From: Arcuatula senhousia
Taxonomy: Eukaryota; Mollusca; Bivalvia; Mytilida; Mytilidae
Length of the DNA: 64,000 nucleotides
Assembly (NCBI GenBank): GCA_963971305.1
Contig: OZ020313.1
Coordinates: 19,231,260-19,295,259 of the forward strand
Reading direction: 5' to 3'
Shown here: positions 1-10,668 of the stretch, one piece after another
Layout of the letters: each line of letters begins with the position of its first letter
How positions within the stretch are numbered: position 1 is the first letter of the stretch
Made by a program: the position numbers and the translations under genes
The notes under the pieces: model-generated
What the model saw: the letters and a program-made list of their open reading frames with translations, nothing else
Told to the model about the DNA's origin: nothing
Database searches by the model: none

Positions 1-508
1 TCTGCCCTGTAACTGAGAGGGAGAAGAGAAGATGAACCAAAGTACGGTTTACTTCAGAGCTCTGATCAAGCTTGATTTGGTAATGACTCGGTAATTAAGT
101 CTGAGCAAAAAAAAAAAATAATAATACGCGCACGTTTTTTTCTTACTTTGAATGGAAATAAGTGTGAACAAAAACTGGATTTGGACAGCGAGTGAGTAAG
201 TCGGTATTTTATGCCCTTAACGCTGAATAGGTTATTTAAAGGCGATGAACATCAAATGGATGAGCAAATGAACATGAAATGATGATGAGAAATGTGGGGT
301 GTGGGATGGGAAACAAAGGACAGTTAATTTTGAAGACCACATGAAAAGAGGAGAGTTGGGTAGGCGTGGATAAATAAACATTTAGTTTATGTGCTGCACT
401 ACTTTGATATTAAAGCTAATATGGCCTTGATAGACGTTAAATATGTGCTATCCTTAAAAGAAATTGTTGTTTGCAATTAATGTTTGTGTATTCTTTTAAC
501 AAATATAG

Positions 509-1404
509 ATCTTCTTTGCCCCCGGAAAACACCAGCGAAGGCCAAATGGGCCCTGATAGTGAGGTCAATGAAGTAAATGATACGAACGAAATCATGGTGG
601 CGAAAAAGAAAACGAACGGGGAAACGAACACAGAAAACAAGAATGAAACCACGAACAAACACAGTACGAAGAATGAAACCACAAACGAAAACAGTACTAA
701 GAATGAAGCCACAAACGAAAACAGTACTAAGAATGAAGCCACAAACGAAAACAGTGCTGAGAATGAAACCACAAATGAAAACAGTACTGAGAATGAAACC
801 ACAAACGAAAACAGTACTAAGAATGAAGCCACAAACGAAAACAGTACTGAGAATGAAGCCACAAATGAAAAAAGTACTGAGAATGAAGCCACAAACGAAA
901 ACAGTACTGAGAATGAGACCACAAACGAAAACAGTACTGAGAATGAAGCCACAAACGAAAACAGTACTGAGAATGAGACCACAAACGAAAACAGTACTGA
1001 GAATGAAGCCACAAACGAAAACAGTACTGAGAATGAAGCCACAAACGAAAACAGTACTGAGAATGAAGCCACAAACGAAAACAGTACTGAGAATGAGACC
1101 ACAAACGAAAACAGTACTAAGAATGAAGCCACAAACGAAAACAGTGCTGAGAATGAAGCCACAAACGAAAACAGTGTTGAGAATGAAACCACAAACGAAA
1201 ACAGTACTAAGAATGAAGCCACAAACGAAAACAGTGCTGAGAATGAAGCCACAAACGAAAACAGTAATAAGAATGAAACCACAAACGAAAACAGTACTGA
1301 GAATGAGACCACAAACAAAGACAGTACTAAGAATGAGACCACAAACAAAGACAGTACTAAGAATGAAACATCGGGTCCAGAAGAAAACAAGATGGTCGAT
1401 ACAG
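509..1404 (+). CDS. Exon with the coding minisatellite
   Basis: The open frame runs through the whole exon and ends at donor ACAG|GTACAC with one base left over. That base joins AA of the next exon to give Glu. The N-terminal part (LPPENTSEG, then VNEVNDTNE and a KKK cluster) precedes the repeats. Both antisense frames and another forward frame are also open here, but only because the 30-bp unit is a multiple of three and lacks stops. Only this frame continues across introns. Confidence 0.7.
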
Positions 1405-4400
1405 GTACACGTAAAAAAATCTTGCACTTTAAGACTATTGTTAAAAACTGCTCTTTCGTTCAGTAGCTGGTGCAAACCGGGGAAAATATACCATAAGCTG
1501 TATTATAGACTGTTCCTTATTATCACCGCGCTAGCAAAAGCGCGGAATAATGTTTTGCACATACGTACGTACGTACGTATAGGGTTAATGTCCAGGATAA
1601 TCTCTGTAACCACTGGGAGTAGAAAGATGAAACTTGGGTTATTGATTGCATTGTAGGTGGGGACTCTGCCGAAGGTTTTGGAACTTTGATAATGCCCCTA
1701 GGGGCTGGGAGAATAGGTAGCCTAAGGGCACATTATTCATTCGTCACGCAACTCCTCCTAGGTTATTTGGAATATGGGACTGAAACTTGGCTCAGTAGTT
1801 GCACTCCGGATGTAGATTCTGTCAAAGGTTTTGGAAATTTGATATTAATTAATGCCCCTAGGGGCTGGGCTACATAGGTAGCCTTAGGGCACATTATTCT
1901 TCGTCACACAACTCCCCCAGGTTATTTGGAATACGTAACTGAAACTTGGCTCAGTAGTTATACTATGGATGTAGATTCTGCTGAAGGTTTTTGAATTTTG
2001 ATAATGCGCCTAGGGGTTGGGCTGAATAGGTAGCCTTAGGACACATTATTCCTTCCTCATGCAACTTCTCCTAGGTTATTTGGAATATGAAACTGAAACT
2101 TGGTTCAGTAGTTGCACTATAGATGTAGATTCTGTTGAAGGTTTCGTAATTTTGATAATGCCCTAAGGGGCTTTGCTGCATAGGTAGCCTAAGGGCACAT
2201 TCCTTCATCACGCAACTCCTCCTAGGTTATTTAGAATATGGAACTGGAACTTGGCTCAGTAGTTGCACTATTGATGTAGATTCTGCCGAAGGTTTCGTAA
2301 TTTTGATAATGCCCTTAGGGGCTCGGCTGCATAGATAGCCTAAGGGCACAATATTCCTTAGTCATGCGTAATTCTTTACATAACTATCACTCCCATTACC
2401 AGGAAAAAGTCTCATATTAATACATATACATTTGATAGTACTAGTAATGCTCATTTAAGTCATAGTTTATTTCTTTCAGGGTCCTGGGAACCTGTTGTTT
2501 ATAATTCTTTTTTAAGTGACAAAGCAACAGCCAAAACTTGATGATTTTGCATGTATAGGTATCATATCTGCTTATTTTCATCATGTTGACTGGTTTCAGA
2601 ACTTGAAATAGAAATACCACAAGAAGTTTTAAAACCAAGGAATCCGATGTCGCTTACTAGATGGATTCGAAAACAGATGACAAAGTCAAAGGTGAATATA
2701 TTTTTTCAAGCAGAAACCAATTGGTCTTTACGGGACAGGGGCTATGAAATAAAATTAAAATAATAAGGCAGGATGCCAAATAAAAAGTCTACATGAAAAG
2801 TTAGGACAGTGCTTCGACTCGACAAAAACGGTAGGATGGTGTATTTCGACTGTAAAATTCACAGATAACATTGGAGATAAAAGAATGTGCACACAAGCGC
2901 GCAAAAAATATCCAGGTCAGCATTTTTCGAAAAATAAAACTGCAGATCGAAATAGCTACCCTTAACCCCCCCCCCCAAAAAAAAAAAATGTTGGATCACT
3001 AAAAAGTATAGTACATCTTTTTGGTAAAATTGAAGGTCGAAACAAAATATCCATAGTCCCAAAAATAAAATGGTAGCTTATAATGTCACATCCTTTTGGT
3101 TAATCTAATTGGTATTGACCGTTAGAGTAATACAAAGATTATTCTTTAGAAGGTAAAACCACATTTTAAAGTAAATCCAAATAAATAAATCACAATGAAA
3201 GGTTAGAAAATAAATCAATACAGTAATGAAATTGTTTAATTTTTCCCTTATGTTTTCCTTGTTTTGTCTTTTCTCATGGACATTTGAGATTGATCCTCCA
3301 AGTTCGATAATCTTGTTATTGCCTATATTTATATCCTTGATCCCATCTAATTAAATATTTTTACATTGTTTTCATACAACTTAAAGTGTATGCTGATACA
3401 TTATATTTTCTATTTATCTAGAAACCAAAGAAAAATGACAAAAATAATGCATCTAATGAAATGATGATCGGTAAGTTGTTTTCTTTTCCGGATTCTGAGG
3501 AATGTCTGCAATAGAATTAGCAACATACTATATAGTTAAAGACATAGAACCTATCATTTTGTCAATTTTTGAAAAATAATGAAATTCACACTATTTGAAG
3601 AATACAATGTAAAACCTTTGAAGAAACTGTTAAATTTTCAAAAAACCTGCCAGAAAGTATTCTTTTCGACGGAAAACTGAAAAAAAAACGCAGTGTCAAA
3701 AAGAGGACATACATGTACTAATTATAGAATGTAAACACTTGCGGGTACCGGTAAACTGAGAAACAAAAAGTAACCAAACGAAACGGAGCGGAACAAAACG
3801 AAATTGGTAAAGAAGGAAACGTAAGCAGTAAAATAAGCAACCGAAATCTGTAAAGAAAGGAAACGAAATCGAGCGAAACTGGTAAAAAAAGAAAACTGAA
3901 TCGATTTTAGCCGACACCAGTCGTTTTCCTTAATTTACCGATTTCGTTTTCTCTTCGCCTCGCTTGGTTACATTTCGTTTCTCAGTTTAACTGTACACAG
4001 TTTACCAAAAGTAAATATTTATGCTGGACAATACTTAATCAACGCGAATAATTAAAATAAGATTATTTTATAGAAAACTGCAAAACATTGAGTTTTTATG
4101 TTGGTAAAAGTAAGTTTTAGATAGTAAATTTTTAGTATATGTACTTTTTATTCGATGTAAAAAATTGCGAAATTGATAGATTCTATGTCTTTAACGAGAT
4201 TACGAAGTATTCTTAAAAGAAAGTTTTCATTTTGTTACAGAAGTTTATTTATACCTGTTCATTATTATTTTATCTTATTATTAAATCGTTGCAGAAATTT
4301 ATTTATACCTGTTCATTATTATTTTATCTAAGTCGTTGTCATAAAGACCCAGTCGGGACTCCGCTCGTCAATTTGAAAATTGGATACATGTATGTCTATG

Positions 4401-4627
4401 AATTACAGCGGTGCTCGTAACACCACTAGACCAATTCCGCCTATTTGTTTTACCTAGTATGATGGCGGAAATAACCGAATGGAGTTCCTATTGCGGTAAA
4501 ACTCGCCAAAACTGTCATTATATTTTTTTTATCATTTCTGTTTTATACAGGTCACAATTCGAACGGAAAGACGCCTTCTCTCTTTAAACGATTGTTTTGT
4601 TGCCGAAAACCTTCAACTAAAGAATAA
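509..4627 (+). CDS. 3' portion of a spliced gene for an acidic 10-residue-repeat protein with a basic Cys-Cys C-terminus
   Basis: I do not recognise this gene. Four exons join in one frame: 509-1404, 2600-2691, 3422-3470 and 4551-4627 (stop TAA 4625-4627). Acceptors follow pyrimidine-rich tracts (ttctgttttatacag before the last exon), and donors are GT with matching phases (1, 0, 1). The first exon encodes about 24 tandem copies of a decapeptide like NEATNENSTE, rich in Asn, Glu and Thr and probably disordered. The next exons give ELEIEIPQEVLKPR, then a Lys-rich stretch, and the protein ends near LFKRLFCCRKPSTKE, a basic segment whose two cysteines could be lipid-modified (inference). The 5' end is unresolved: 509 looks like an internal acceptor needing a two-base carry-over, but an in-frame ATG at 480 or 546 could also be the start. 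A candidate upstream exon at 32-79 has the wrong phase. Introns hold minisatellites and dispersed repeats. Confidence 0.7.
642..1373 (+). repeat. 30-bp coding minisatellite, 24 copies
   Basis: The unit is aatgaagccacaaacgaaaa followed by cagtactgag, which encodes NEATNENSTE. Copies vary mainly at Ala/Thr in position 3, Thr/Ala/Val in position 9 and Glu/Lys in position 10. Later copies carry NKDS instead of NENS. No copy has a frameshift or stop, which fits selection on the protein. Copy number is likely to vary between alleles. Confidence 0.95.
1561..1578. repeat. (ACGT)n microsatellite
   Basis: Short run of tacgtacgtacgtacg within the first intron of the repeat-protein gene. Confidence 0.8.
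1655..2365 (+). repeat. Five tandem copies of a ~152-bp intronic satellite
   Basis: Copies begin near 1666, 1817, 1977, 2128 and 2281 with variants of tctgccgaaggttttgg. Each contains the near-palindrome aatgcccctaggggctggg and then aggtagcctaagggcacatt. They lie entirely in the intron between exons 509-1404 and 2600-2691. No coding function is seen. Confidence 0.9.
2600..2691 (+). CDS. Second exon of the repeat-protein gene
   Basis: Acceptor actggtttcag| and donor TCAAAG|GTGAAT. The exon encodes LEIEIPQEVLKPRNPMSLT followed by RWIRKQMTKSK, entering in phase 1 and leaving in phase 0. The change from acidic to basic composition marks the end of the repeat region. Confidence 0.7.
3251..3350 (+). 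repeat. Dispersed repeat shared with 18.65 kb and 23.79 kb
   Basis: The stretch from ttccttgttttgtctt through catggacatttgagattgat to ataatcttgttattgcc recurs at 23786-23870 (same strand) and 18651-18732 (opposite strand). It is intronic here. Confidence 0.75.
3422..3470 (+). CDS. Third exon of the repeat-protein gene
   Basis: Acceptor tatttatctag| and a strong donor ATCG|GTAAGT. It encodes KPKKNDKNNASNEMMI plus the first base of Gly, so phase 0 in and phase 1 out. A 49-nt lysine/asparagine-rich exon. Confidence 0.65.
3743..4005 (-). mobile_element. Degenerate GGGTACCGGTAAAC short element
   Basis: The segment opens with gggtaccggtaaactgagaa, the reverse complement of the 3' end of the elements at 10099-10325 and 17150-17852. 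Its interior has the same T-rich ttttaccgatttcgtttt motifs on the other strand. The far end is eroded. It is probably a small non-autonomous DNA element. Confidence 0.5.
4551..4627 (+). CDS. Terminal exon of the repeat-protein gene
   Basis: Acceptor ttctgttttatacag|. The exon encodes (G)HNSNGKTPSLFKRLFCC then RKPSTKE and TAA. The basic-hydrophobic stretch with adjacent cysteines resembles membrane-anchoring tails, an inference from composition only. An AATAAA overlaps the stop. Confidence 0.7.
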
Positions 4628-4628
4628 A
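4623..4628 (+). promoter_or_regulatory. AATAAA overlapping the stop codon
   Basis: AATAAA shares bases with the TAA stop. It is a possible polyadenylation signal, but a later one (caaataaacaa near 5706) could serve a longer 3' UTR. Confidence 0.35.
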
Positions 4629-4904
4629 TTATAGGGCCCCAGGGAGTATAGGCAGTTTATTGTATTGTATCGTTCCTTTATTATTTATTTTTTTCTGTGA
4701 GGTTAAGTGACACAACAAAAGTTTGTCTGAAATATAAGTTTAATGTCAATGCTGCTCTTTCACGCTGTTTTTCCTACCTTCCCGATTTGATTTAAATTTA
4801 AAAAAAATTCAATTATTAATATCTTGATTTAAATAGATTTAATTTTATAAATGTTACTGCGACCATGCATTCTACTTTAACATTGACTCTCCCTTTCATT
4901 TAAG

Positions 4905-5150
4905 ATGGCTGAATCTTTTCTTTTGGATATATGAACCGCCCTAATCGTTTATTTTGGATATATGGACCACCCTGATCCTTTCTTTTGGATATATGAACCG
5001 CTCTTATCTTTCTTTTGGATATATGAACCGCCCTGATCATTTCTTTTGGATATATGAACCACCACTATCGTTTCTGTTGGATATATGAACTGCCCTAATC
5101 GTTTCTTTTGGATAAATGAACCGCCTTAATCGTTTATATAGGATTTATGA
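4905..5150 (+). repeat. ~31-bp minisatellite, about 8 copies
   Basis: The repeated unit is ttttggatatatgaaccgcc followed by ctgatcgtttc, with drift among copies. It lies just 3' of the repeat-protein gene, perhaps in its 3' UTR or flank. Confidence 0.9.
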
Positions 5151-6431
5151 ATTCTGCATGAAAGTCTTCCACGCCGTACTTAAATATAAGGTTGTTATTC
5201 AAATCTGATTTGGAATGCTCATTTATAGATATGTGAACGCCCCACATATTGGAACAATTAAGAGTGTTTGTTTGTTGTGGGAAAACTGTACTGAATACCG
5301 TTTAGAAAATTATTATGAGATGCTTGTTTACTAATGATTGAACTGCAACAACTGGCAAAGGACTCTATTCCTGAATGTCTTGTTATCTGACATGCTTTCT
5401 CTCTAAAAGCTTTACTGGAACTGGATACTCATTTCGACCTCGCAAAGATTTTTGAACTCTTGTACAATTTAGCTCTTTCATTCAAAGACATGTAAAGATT
5501 TACACGGATCATATCATCATCGTCGTAACGTTCAACATTTTCAACTTCAAAGATTCGAAAATTCGGATAAATCATATGATGAAACGGGAATGGAATCACG
5601 CATCATCAGAAACACTCTATCACCAGGGCTGTGTGCTGAAGGGATTGGTCATGGAAGATGTTTACTAGAGTTTCCATGGTTACTGCAGATGACGTTCAAT
5701 GCCAAATAAACAATATTTGTAAAATTCGTTAAAATTTGAATATTTTTATCTAAAATATAGTAACATTTTCTTAAAAGGTTGAATTTTATTATTGTTATTA
5801 ACAATATTGAGCTGCTACATGTCCATTTTCAAATTAATATATACTATTGTCTAGTAGAAAGTATGATGTCCCAAAACGTTTGGAACAGAAACGACTTGTG
5901 TAAAATGTTCCATTTTTTGTAAAAATACTTTTTGATACGAAGGGTTATACCTGTTCTGTACTTTTCTTATTTTTTTCTCATTAATGCATTTGCTATTATT
6001 CACTACATGCACTATGTACATGAAATTACGTTGTCATTTTCAGATAAATCATGTACTGTATACTATACTTATATATTTTATTTTTTTTATTTTGAATACT
6101 CACATATATTCATGCAATAATTTGAAATATGGGTGCATTTTTTTCCGTTTAAGATGATAAAAATATATTATTGTCATTTCTGTAAATTAATAGATATACT
6201 CCCTTTATATTCAATTTGTTACCATGTTGTATTTTTTATCTGTATGTAATTTGATAGTGCATTGTAAATTGAAAAAAAAAATAAAAGTGTTAAAATCGTC
6301 CTCATTTTTCATTTTCAAACACGAAAAAACCACAACAAAAATGCAAAATAAACGTTGCTTTTTGTCACTTATTTTACAGAAATATTCAATATTTTTGGAA
6401 GAGCGCCTCTTAGTAGTCTTCAATATAATAT
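5151..6431. other. Stretch with no recognised gene
   Basis: Up to about 5720 the base composition is mixed and could be 3' UTR or flank of the preceding gene. After that the DNA is AT-rich with only short chance ORFs. No repeat or splice pattern was recognised. Confidence 0.5.
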
Positions 6432-6586
6432 ACAACAAAGTTACAGACAATAAATTTTGCTACGCCTGACGCGCGTTTCGTCTATTGAATACTCATCAGA
6501 GGCGCTCTACCAAAAGTTAAAAATGCCAAACAATAGACGAAACGCGCGTTAGGCGTAGCAAAATTTATTGTCTGGAACTTTGTTGT
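6432..6586. mobile_element. Short element with ~55-bp terminal inverted repeats
   Basis: The left arm, from acaacaaagttacagacaat to cgcgcgtttcgtctatt, is mirrored by the right arm (aatagacgaaacgcgcg to ctttgttgt) around a 44-bp centre containing catcagaggcgctctacc. The same arm sequence is the most repeated motif in the window (33.8, 34.1, 52.7, 53.5, 58.3, 58.5 and 58.8 kb). Confidence 0.85.
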
Positions 6587-7057
6587 CATTTTTATTACGT
6601 AACTTGTAAAAAGGTTTTAACAAACAGCTAACTGTTAAGCAATTTTTCATGTCCGCCTTTGTCCGCTTTAGACATCTAAGTTTACATACTCCTGCTAGGT
6701 CAAATAGAATTGGTACAGCTTTTGATGCAATTAAGCGTCGTGGCAACCGTCAGCGCAGCTTTATGTAGTCTATAGAGTATTAATGGTTTTCGTGTTTTTA
6801 TTTCAGTCTAGACGGTGTGATCCTCTTGCTTCCGGTCTGGAATTATGCTTTATATTCTATATTAGTTTTCAACAATAATGAAATAAAATATGTCCCGTGT
6901 CAGCTTTTCCATTGATTTACACAATGAACCTGTCACTGATTTAATTACACCAGACCTGTCACAAGTTCATGGCTGTTTTAGAACCATGTATTTTAAGTTT
7001 CACAGGCTTTCCACGTATAGATGTTAATTTCCCAGATTTGGCTAGAGTTGAAAATAA

Positions 7058-8515
7058 AAACAAGAGGCTCCCAGGAGCCTGAATCGCTCACCTGGTCTTG
7101 ATATCAACCCTATGCAGACTTTTGTATAGCTTAAGAAGCTGAATGTTTTAGCAAGAAAAAGCTTTTCTCAATCTGCAATATTTTTCATTCTATTAGCAAA
7201 AACACAATTTTTCACCTTTAAAGGGCCATAACCCATTTGAGAGATCATCTGCCATGGCAACTTTGACCCTTTGAAGACTTTTGTTGAGCTTAATGAACTG
7301 AATGTTAAAGCAAGCAACAGCGTCTCTCTAACTACAAAAGTTTTCATTCTATAGGCCAAAAACATTATTTCTTTATTCTAAGGGACTGTTATCCTTATAA
7401 GGGGTCGTCTGACAACTTTGACACTAAGGAAACTTTTGTAGAGCTAAATGAGCTCAACATTAAAGCAAGCAACAGTTTTTCTCTTTCAGCTTTCAGAAAC
7501 AGTTTTCATTCTGTAGGCCAAAAACATGCTAAATGTTATTTTAAGGGGCTGTGATCCCTTTAAGAGGTCATCTGACAACTTCGACCCTATGAAGACTTTT
7601 GTAGAGCTAAATGAGCTGAACATTTAAGCAAGCAACTGCTTTTCTTTATCTGCTAAAGTTTTCATTCTATATGCAAAAAATATGAAAACATGTCAAGTTA
7701 GGGGCTGTAAACCTTATAAAGGGTCATCTGACAACTTCGACCCTATGAAGACTTTTGTAGAGCTAAATGAGCTGAACATTTAAGCAAGCAACTGCTTTTC
7801 TTAATCTGCTAAAGTTTTCATTCTATATGCCAAAAATATGAAAACATGTCAAGTTAGAGGCTGTAAACCTTATAAAGGGTCATCTGACAACTTCGACCCT
7901 ATGGAGACTTTTGTAGAACTGAATGAGCTGAACATTTAAGCAAGCAACAGCTTTTCACTATCTGCAAAAGTTTTCATTCTATAGGCCAAAAAACACTTTT
8001 TTCGCCATTAAGGGGCTGTAACCACTATAAGTGGTCATCTGACAACTTCGACCCTATGGCGACTTTTGTAGAGCTAAATGAGCTGAACATTTAAGTAAGC
8101 AACAGCTTTTCTCTATCTGCAATAGTTTTCATTCTATAAGCCAAAAAAGTGAAATTTCAGGGAATATCTGACAATTTCGACCCAATAAAGACTTTTGTAG
8201 AACTTATGATGCTGAAGCAGTAATGTGGCATCAGATTTCATCTATCTCTTATACTTTTTGATTTACAGGCCAAAGACAGTAGTCTGACTCCCATTGTCTT
8301 TATTTAGTAACAGCGGCCATGTTTTTTCACGAATCAAAAATCGAAACACAAGTTTGGTGCAGGACACCCTAAGAATCATTCTTACCAAGTTTCATTAAAT
8401 TCTGATCAGTAGTTTCAGAGGAGAAGATTTTAGAACGATTGTTAACAGACGACGACAGACGACGACGGACGCCAAGGGATGGCAATAGCTCACCTGGATA
8501 TAACAAGTTTTTTTT
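7058..8515 (+). mobile_element. Repeat element with ~155-bp internal subrepeats and a hairpin end
   Basis: It starts at acaagaggctcccaggagcc (a small hairpin) and ends near ggcaatagctcacctgg. Inside are about seven direct subrepeats, each containing ttttcattctat, ggggctgtaaccc, tcatctgacaacttcgaccc and acttttgtagagctaaatga. An opposite-strand relative lies at 57321-58290, and another start at 63875. No protein is encoded. Confidence 0.8.
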
Positions 8516-9290
8516 ATAGTAACTGTTATAACAAAAATGGGTGTGTGACTCTTCCCCATTAATTTCGATGCCTACATTAGTTAGTGTTGGTAGCTCTAGA
8601 AATTGACGCCAGTTTGGAAACAAACAGAATAGGACGTACATGTATGTGGTTGGCAAATGAAAATTGCAGAGCTCTATATTGAAACTTTTTGTAGCGTTCA
8701 AATATAAAATATAAAATGGCAATGGCACTGGTTCAGACTATTTTTCTGAAAATTTATCATATGCCCCATAGGAAACTGTAATAAAGTGTCAACATATTTT
8801 GGAAGAAGTCTTCAAATATGACATATCTTCTTAAAGTTTGTTTATTTCCGATCGATTTAATGTATTATATATAGATATATCAGAAAAAAAAAACTGAAAG
8901 AAAAGGGTGTTTTTAACCACAAACCAAGTTCGACAACTGTTGAACGCCGGCTTACTTGAACGTATTAGTGCGTACTGAGCTAAAAGCAATAACCAGTCTA
9001 TTCACAATTGAACATGAAGCAAACAAAGAAAACCAATAGATTAATTGAGTGTCAAAAAATGCAAAAAGGCAAAGACAAAATCAATAAACACGACCGAGAA
9101 CAATACGAAGAAACAGTCAACATAAAAACCCAAGTGAAAAGCAAGCAACACAACTTTCAGTAAAGTCGTAACGAGAGTAAACTCAGAAACTCCGGGAGGG
9201 TTAGCAGTTCCTGTCTGTTGAAATGAATTTACGTACGTGCTTCAAGTAAACCTGCCGTACAGGGTATGTGTATCCAAAAATATACATATC
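8516..9290. other. Gene-free stretch with one retroelement-tail fragment
   Basis: No exon was recognised. At 9110-9220 there is a minus-strand fragment of the 3' tail described at 48845-49485 (ccgggagggttagcagttcc region). Confidence 0.45.
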
Positions 9291-9500
9291 TAAACGAGTA
9301 TAAAAAAAGTTAATTCGGTTATGCTGTATATCGATATTTCAAGGAGTAACTTCTCATCATCAGGAACATGACTGTAACTCAAAACATTGGAAAGGCAAAA
9401 GCAAAATTTATTGAATGAAGAGTAGCCAAAAGGTTCGAATTTGGATAACGGCAAAACCGGAAGTTGAGTCCAGTTTGAAAGGTGTTGTGGAAAGATAACC
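9290..9500 (+). repeat. Dispersed repeat related to 49800-49990
   Basis: The run of taattcggttatgctgtata, atatttcaagga, ctcatcatcagg, caaaacattggaa and attgaatgaa is matched in order at 49800-49930. It overlaps the start of the duplicated segment at 9453. Confidence 0.6.
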
Positions 9501-9546
9501 TGAAATTGTCTTCAAAGAGTCAAGATTTCTCTCGAGAGGCATATTA

Positions 9547-9829
9547 GGGACAGACCATTTAACTTGAAGGGGGGTCTTGGTTTTTTGTTTTGATCAGAAC
9601 ATTTTTTTTCCGCGCAGAGCGCGGACAAAATATTTATTTTTCGAATGCCTCGCGACAGAATATTTTTTTCATTATCAGCATTATTTTTGATAGCAAAAAT
9701 CCTTCTTCAGAATATTTTTTTTCTTACCCTCAGCTGCCAAAATATTTTTTTCATCAAAAATATTTTTCAGAATATTTTTTTAGGATAAACCAAGCCTCCC
9801 CCCCACTTTCAAGTTAAATGGTCGGTCCC
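9547..9829. mobile_element. 283-bp TIR element with TTA target duplication (Harbinger-like MITE)
   Basis: The terminal inverted repeats begin GGGACAGACCATTTAACTTG and read GGGACCGACCATTTAACTTG from the other end. TTA flanks both sides (9544-9546, 9830-9832). The paralogous segment at 16901-16912 keeps the uninterrupted site gcatattaagga, so the boundaries are exact. A 3-bp TTA duplication fits PIF/Harbinger. The T-rich interior resembles 43635-43860 in reverse orientation. Confidence 0.9.
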
Positions 9830-10098
9830 TTAAGGATGTTGAATTTAATTTTTATTTAATTTTCAAGCAGATTGATGTGCTGCAAGTAATTGGCAAGACT
9901 TAGAAAACAAGATTAAATGAATAATTTCTGAATAAGGGTATTTCATCAGTCAGACAGCTTCTCTTGAATTTATATATTATCGACTCCCCATTATTGATAG
10001 AAACAAGTGCCTGTGTCTTAAGGGTCTTAACATATTTTCTTCAGTAACACAGTGTCGTGACAATGAACTGCACATTAATTACAACTATATCTTTTTAA

Positions 10099-10325
10099 GG
10101 GGTACCGGTAAACAATTCGCGTCTTGTTTTATTTCTCTCTCGCGTCTACGGTTATTCATTCGCTTTATTTCGTTTTCTTATTTTACATCATTCGGGAGAT
10201 TTCGTTTTCTTTTTTTACCGATTTCGTTTTTTTACTTTACAGATTTCGTTTTCTTACTTTACTGTTTTATCGATTTCGTTTCGTTTCGTTTCTTTTGTTT
10301 TTCGTTTCTCAGTTTACAGGTACCC
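10099..10325 (+). mobile_element. GGGTACCGGTAAAC short inverted-repeat element
   Basis: The ends ggggtaccggtaaac and gtttacaggtaccc are inverted copies of each other around a T-rich interior with repeated ttaccgatttcgttttc. It predates the segmental duplication, because copy 2 carries it at 17150-17852. Confidence 0.6.
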
Positions 10326-10668
10326 TTTATTGGATAAATACGATGTCTTTTATAATTGCTTGTACCAAGAGCAAATAGAAACAGCCTTTATATATCTGAT
10401 GCCAACAGGGTTGGGGAGGGGATATAGCGTTTGTTTCGATTATTCGATCGTTCATTCAGGACTATGGTTTTGTTTGTGTCAATATATTAGCTATATTACC
10501 CTTAGCTATATTTATTTAGATTTCGTTTCATTTTTGGCATTTTAAACCTCTTTTGAAATGTGGATTTCCTATGTTTTTGGAAATGGCCATACAGCTCATA
10601 AGAATTAATTGCAGTTGGAGTTAACATATGTGTTGTGGTCTCATGTTCATTTTGCTACATATCCGTTC

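Larger units (their letters stand above)
9453..10668 (+). repeat. Direct-duplicated segment, copy 1
   Basis: It matches 16816-18238 from aaaaccggaagttgagtcca through gtcgtgacaatgaactg and ggaggggatatag to cattttgctacatatcc. Copy 1 contains the TTA-flanked insertion 9547-9829, which is absent from copy 2. It lacks copy 2's insertion near 17243-17708. Confidence 0.9.

Noticed and set aside
437..1656. Long antisense and off-frame ORFs over the 30-bp minisatellite (332, 317, 359 and 95 codons)
   Set aside because: They exist because the unit is a multiple of three and lacks stops in several frames. Only the frame of 509-1404 continues across phased splice sites.
4331..4440. Possible tRNA-like remnant around gcggtgctcgtaacaccact
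   Set aside because: No cloverleaf with A and B boxes could be drawn.
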